Shown here in pieces: positions 6,017 through 8,011 of a stretch of 8,011 bases of DNA (position 1 is the stretch's first letter; every line of letters starts with the position of its first letter). The notes beneath the pieces were generated by a model. That model ran no database searches. It saw only the letters and a program-made list of their open reading frames with translations, and was not told where the DNA came from. The stretch is from contig CP070808.1 in assembly GCA_020343715.1 (NCBI GenBank), positions 1,375,654 to 1,383,664 of the forward strand, given 5' to 3'. Both the position numbers and the translations under genes were made by a program. This DNA is from Thermoplasmata archaeon (lineage in GTDB: Archaea > Thermoplasmatota > DTKX01 > GCA-020343715).

Positions 6017-7279
6017 GTGTCAAGCCTGCTGATATCCGACGTGACCCTGGTCGACGGGACCGAACCGACCCACATCTTCGTGGAGGACGGTGTCATATCC
6101 CAGATCGGCCAGAGGGTGGATGCCGACAGGACCATCGACGGCAAGGGCCACGTGGCCATGCCGGGTCTGGTGAACACCCACACCCACGCCGCCATGGTCC
6201 TGCTGAGGGGCTTCGGGGACGACATGCTGCTCCACGAGTGGCTGTCCGACCGCATTTGGCCCGTGGAGGCAAGGCTCACCCCCGACGACGTCTACTGGGG
6301 GACTAGGCTTGCGTGCCTCGAGATGATACGGACGGGCACCACGGCCTTCAACGACATGTACTTCTTCGGGCCCCGCATGGCCGACGCAGCCCACGACGCG
6401 GGTGTGCGGGCCGTCATCTCGGAGGGCTTCATAGACCTGTTCGACGACGAGAAAAGGGAGGCCAACATCACCGCGACTGAGGCGACGACCCGTCACATCC
6501 GCCAGCTAAAGGACAGCCTGGTGGCGCCCGCCGTGGGTCCCCATGCCGTGTACACGGTCTCGCCCCAGGGATGGGAGTGGGTGCGTGACTACGCCGCCAG
6601 GGAGGAGATCCTGGTCCACACCCACCTGGCCGAGACGGCCATGGAGGTCGAGGAGTGCAGGAGGGACCACGGTGCGTCCCCAGCGGGCCTCTTGGAAAGA
6701 CTCGGTGTACTAGAGATGCCCGTGGTGGCCGCCCACAACGTGCACCTGGACGACGAGGACATCGCCCTCATGGGAAGGCGAGGCGTCGCCGCGTCCCACA
6801 ACCCTGTCAGCAACATGAAGCTGGCGGTGGGAGGCATCATGCCCTGGGCGGACCTCGCCTCGGCGAACGCCCCCACGGTCCTGGGGACCGACGGTGCAGC
6901 GTCCAACAACAGCCTGGACATGTTCGAGACCATGAAGACGGCTGCCCTGCTCCAGAAGTTGGGGGGCGACCCCACGGTGCTACCGGCCACAGAGGTGCTG
7001 GAAGCGGCCACAGTGAAGGGGGCCAGGGCCCTGGGCCTGCCTGGGGGACGCATCGCCGAGGGCGAGGCCGCTGACATCGTGCTCGTCCACATGAGGCGCA
7101 CGGGTATGCAGCCCGTCCACAGCATCGTCTCGAACCTGGTCTACGCAGGCGCCGGTCACGCCGTGACCGCCACCATATGCGACGGTAATGTCCTGATGGA
7201 GGACGGCTTCATCGAGGGGGAGAAGGAGGTCCTCGCCCAGGCCACCAACGTGGCCAAGGACCTGATTTCCCGTGAGTGA
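6017..7279 (+). CDS. 5'-methylthioadenosine / S-adenosylhomocysteine / 5'-deoxyadenosine deaminase (MtaD/DadD type)
   Basis: The 420-residue protein is a metal-dependent amidohydrolase that replaces the 6-amino group of adenosine-type nucleosides with oxygen and releases ammonia. Metal and catalytic residues of the family are visible: NTHTHAAM with His55 and His57; GPHAVY with His176; HTHLAET with metal ligand His203 and catalytic Glu206; AAHNVHL with His240; SHNPVSNMKLA (260-270); and LGTDGAASNNSLDMFE with Asp292. The last motif, together with HNPxSNMKL, is characteristic of MTA/SAH deaminases rather than guanine deaminase or chlorohydrolases. Members accept MTA, SAH and often 5'-deoxyadenosine, the by-product of radical-SAM enzymes. 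The start is GTG, chosen for the SD three bases upstream and because the N-terminal beta-strand ILISDVTLVDG-type pattern (LLISDVTLVDG) begins there. The 22-bp gap to the phosphorylase implies co-transcription and a sequential pathway. Which substrate predominates cannot be read from the sequence. Confidence 0.93.
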   Translation: MSSLLISDVTLVDGTEPTHIFVEDGVISQIGQRVDADRTIDGKGHVAMPGLVNTHTHAAMVLLRGFGDDMLLHEWLSDRIWPVEARLTPDDVYWGTRLACLEMIRTGTTAFNDMYFFGPRMADAAHDAGVRAVISEGFIDLFDDEKREANITATEATTRHIRQLKDSLVAPAVGPHAVYTVSPQGWEWVRDYAAREEILVHTHLAETAMEVEECRRDHGASPAGLLERLGVLEMPVVAAHNVHLDDEDIALMGRRGVAASHNPVSNMKLAVGGIMPWADLASANAPTVLGTDGAASNNSLDMFETMKTAALLQKLGGDPTVLPATEVLEAATVKGARALGLPGGRIAEGEAADIVLVHMRRTGMQPVHSIVSNLVYAGAGHAVTATICDGNVLMEDGFIEGEKEVLAQATNVAKDLISRE

Positions 7280-7295
7280 CGGGTCCTCCGAACCA

Positions 7296-7306
7296 ATACA
7301 ATCATA
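7296..7306 (+). promoter_or_regulatory. Weak AT-rich promoter candidate for the last gene
   Basis: ATACAATCATA is the only AT-rich stretch at the right distance: its centre is about 29 bases before the ATG at 7330. No SD precedes that ATG, so a leaderless transcript is likely. The match to a TATA consensus is poor. Confidence 0.3.
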
Positions 7307-7329
7307 GGGATCTAAGAAACGGTTGGGAT

Positions 7330-8011
7330 ATGGACTTGGCAGAGGATGAACAGGCTACGCAGGACCAGGTCGTGGAGGCCCCTCCAGTGGAGAAGAAGAC
7401 CTGGAAGGACTCGTTGATGTACGAGGACGAGGGCGATACCTGGCCCATGATCATCTTCAAGTTCTTCTTCCCCATCTGCCTGTGGTTGGGTGTCTTCTGC
7501 GTCTCCTATTTGATCTGGGGGGACCTAGCCATCCGTTGGGGAGCGATTTCCCTTGCGTACCTCTTCCCTCCGCTGGGCAAGGAGTCCATCATACCCTTAG
7601 GGGTGGCCGATGGCTTCCACCCGATGGTCATGGCCCTGACCGTCTTCATGGTCGACACCGTCATGGCGATGATAATCTCCTGGAACTACTACATCCTGGA
7701 GAAGATCCCCCTGATTGGCAGGATCTTCAAGTACGCGAAGTCCAAGGGCGCCGAGACGTTGGACAAACACCCGAGCATCAAGACGGGCGCGTTCCTGGGG
7801 ATCTTCGCCATAGTATCCTTCCCCTTCATCGGGGCGGGTGGCACCACCAGCGGCATCGTGGGCCGGATGATAGGTCTGAAACCCTATTACGTCATCAGTG
7901 CTGTGGCCTTCGGATCCCTCTTCAGTGGGATTATGTACGCATACGCCGCCGAGTGGCTCATCCAGGTGTTCGCTGAGAACGTGGCCCTCGGAATTGCCCT
8001 CATCATCGCCA
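7330..8011 (+). CDS. COG2426 / small multidrug export-type membrane protein, 3'-truncated by window edge
   Basis: The frame starts at ATG 7330 and stays open to the right edge, giving 227 complete codons. The N-terminus (residues 1-38) is acidic, soluble and probably disordered. Membrane segments follow at about 41-64, 67-82, 94-122, 152-172, 184-206 and 212 onward. Family-like motifs are PPLGKESIIPLG (residues 80-91), comparable to the ESRGAIPLG motif of this family, and FPFIGAGGTTSGIVGRMIGL (164-183), comparable to the family's PFPGTGAWTG segment. Between them lies a cytoplasmic amphipathic stretch (126-150) that includes AKSKGAETLDKHPSIKTG. The family is annotated as small multidrug export proteins, but biochemical proof of transport is thin. 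It has no overlap or close spacing with the deaminase gene (50-base gap), so functional coupling to SAM salvage is not implied. A competing + strand frame at 7482-7976 is a shadow. Confidence 0.85.
   Translation, partial: MDLAEDEQATQDQVVEAPPVEKKTWKDSLMYEDEGDTWPMIIFKFFFPICLWLGVFCVSYLIWGDLAIRWGAISLAYLFPPLGKESIIPLGVADGFHPMVMALTVFMVDTVMAMIISWNYYILEKIPLIGRIFKYAKSKGAETLDKHPSIKTGAFLGIFAIVSFPFIGAGGTTSGIVGRMIGLKPYYVISAVAFGSLFSGIMYAYAAEWLIQVFAENVALGIALIIA

Noticed and set aside
7482..7976. 164-residue + strand frame near the right edge
   Set aside because: It overlaps the COG2426 gene in another frame. The frame starting at 7330 has coherent membrane segments and family motifs, while this one is Arg/His/Gly-rich.

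Overview
This window is high-GC DNA (well above 60% by eye) in which all seven recognised genes lie on the + strand. It looks archaeal, and more specifically euryarchaeal. It carries a Nop5-type box C/D RNP core protein and an archaeal-style RND/MMPL exporter. It also has TATA-like boxes at distances that fit leaderless or short-leader transcripts, Shine-Dalgarno sites matching the archaeal anti-SD, and heavy use of AGG (Arg) and ATA (Ile) codons. A Thermoplasmatota-type lineage seems plausible, but that placement is a guess from general style rather than a computed result.

Layout. Bases 1-2937 are the 3' part of a large RND/MMPL exporter gene that is cut by the window edge and open from base 1. 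Bases 2938-3112 are an intergenic region holding a TATA box, a near-palindrome between the TATA box and the expected transcription start, a small AT hairpin and a strong SD. Bases 3113-3568 encode an unrecognised 151-residue soluble protein with a disordered N-terminal half and a helical C-terminal half. Bases 3613-4002 encode an unrecognised 129-residue protein with about four membrane segments. Bases 4057-5217 encode Nop5. Bases 5275-5994 encode a methylthioadenosine/methylthioinosine phosphorylase-family enzyme. A MtaD/DadD-type deaminase follows only 22 bp later (6017-7279). Bases 7330-8011 are the 5' part of a COG2426 small multidrug export-type membrane protein, cut by the right edge.

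How the genes fit together. The phosphorylase and the deaminase look like a two-gene operon for recycling the nucleoside by-products of S-adenosylmethionine (methylthioadenosine, S-adenosylhomocysteine, 5'-deoxyadenosine). The deaminase would convert the adenine moiety to hypoxanthine. The phosphorylase shows an Asn-x-Ala-x-Gly pattern where adenine-specific MTAP enzymes have Asp-x-Asp, so it may act on the deaminated 6-oxopurine product. The other genes look like ordinary housekeeping or membrane functions with their own promoters. I see no mobile element, CRISPR array, tRNA or rRNA. I also see no clear sign of an exotic multi-gene system: the most interesting points are the salvage pair, the asymmetric loss of a proton-relay Asp in the RND protein, and the promoter architecture.
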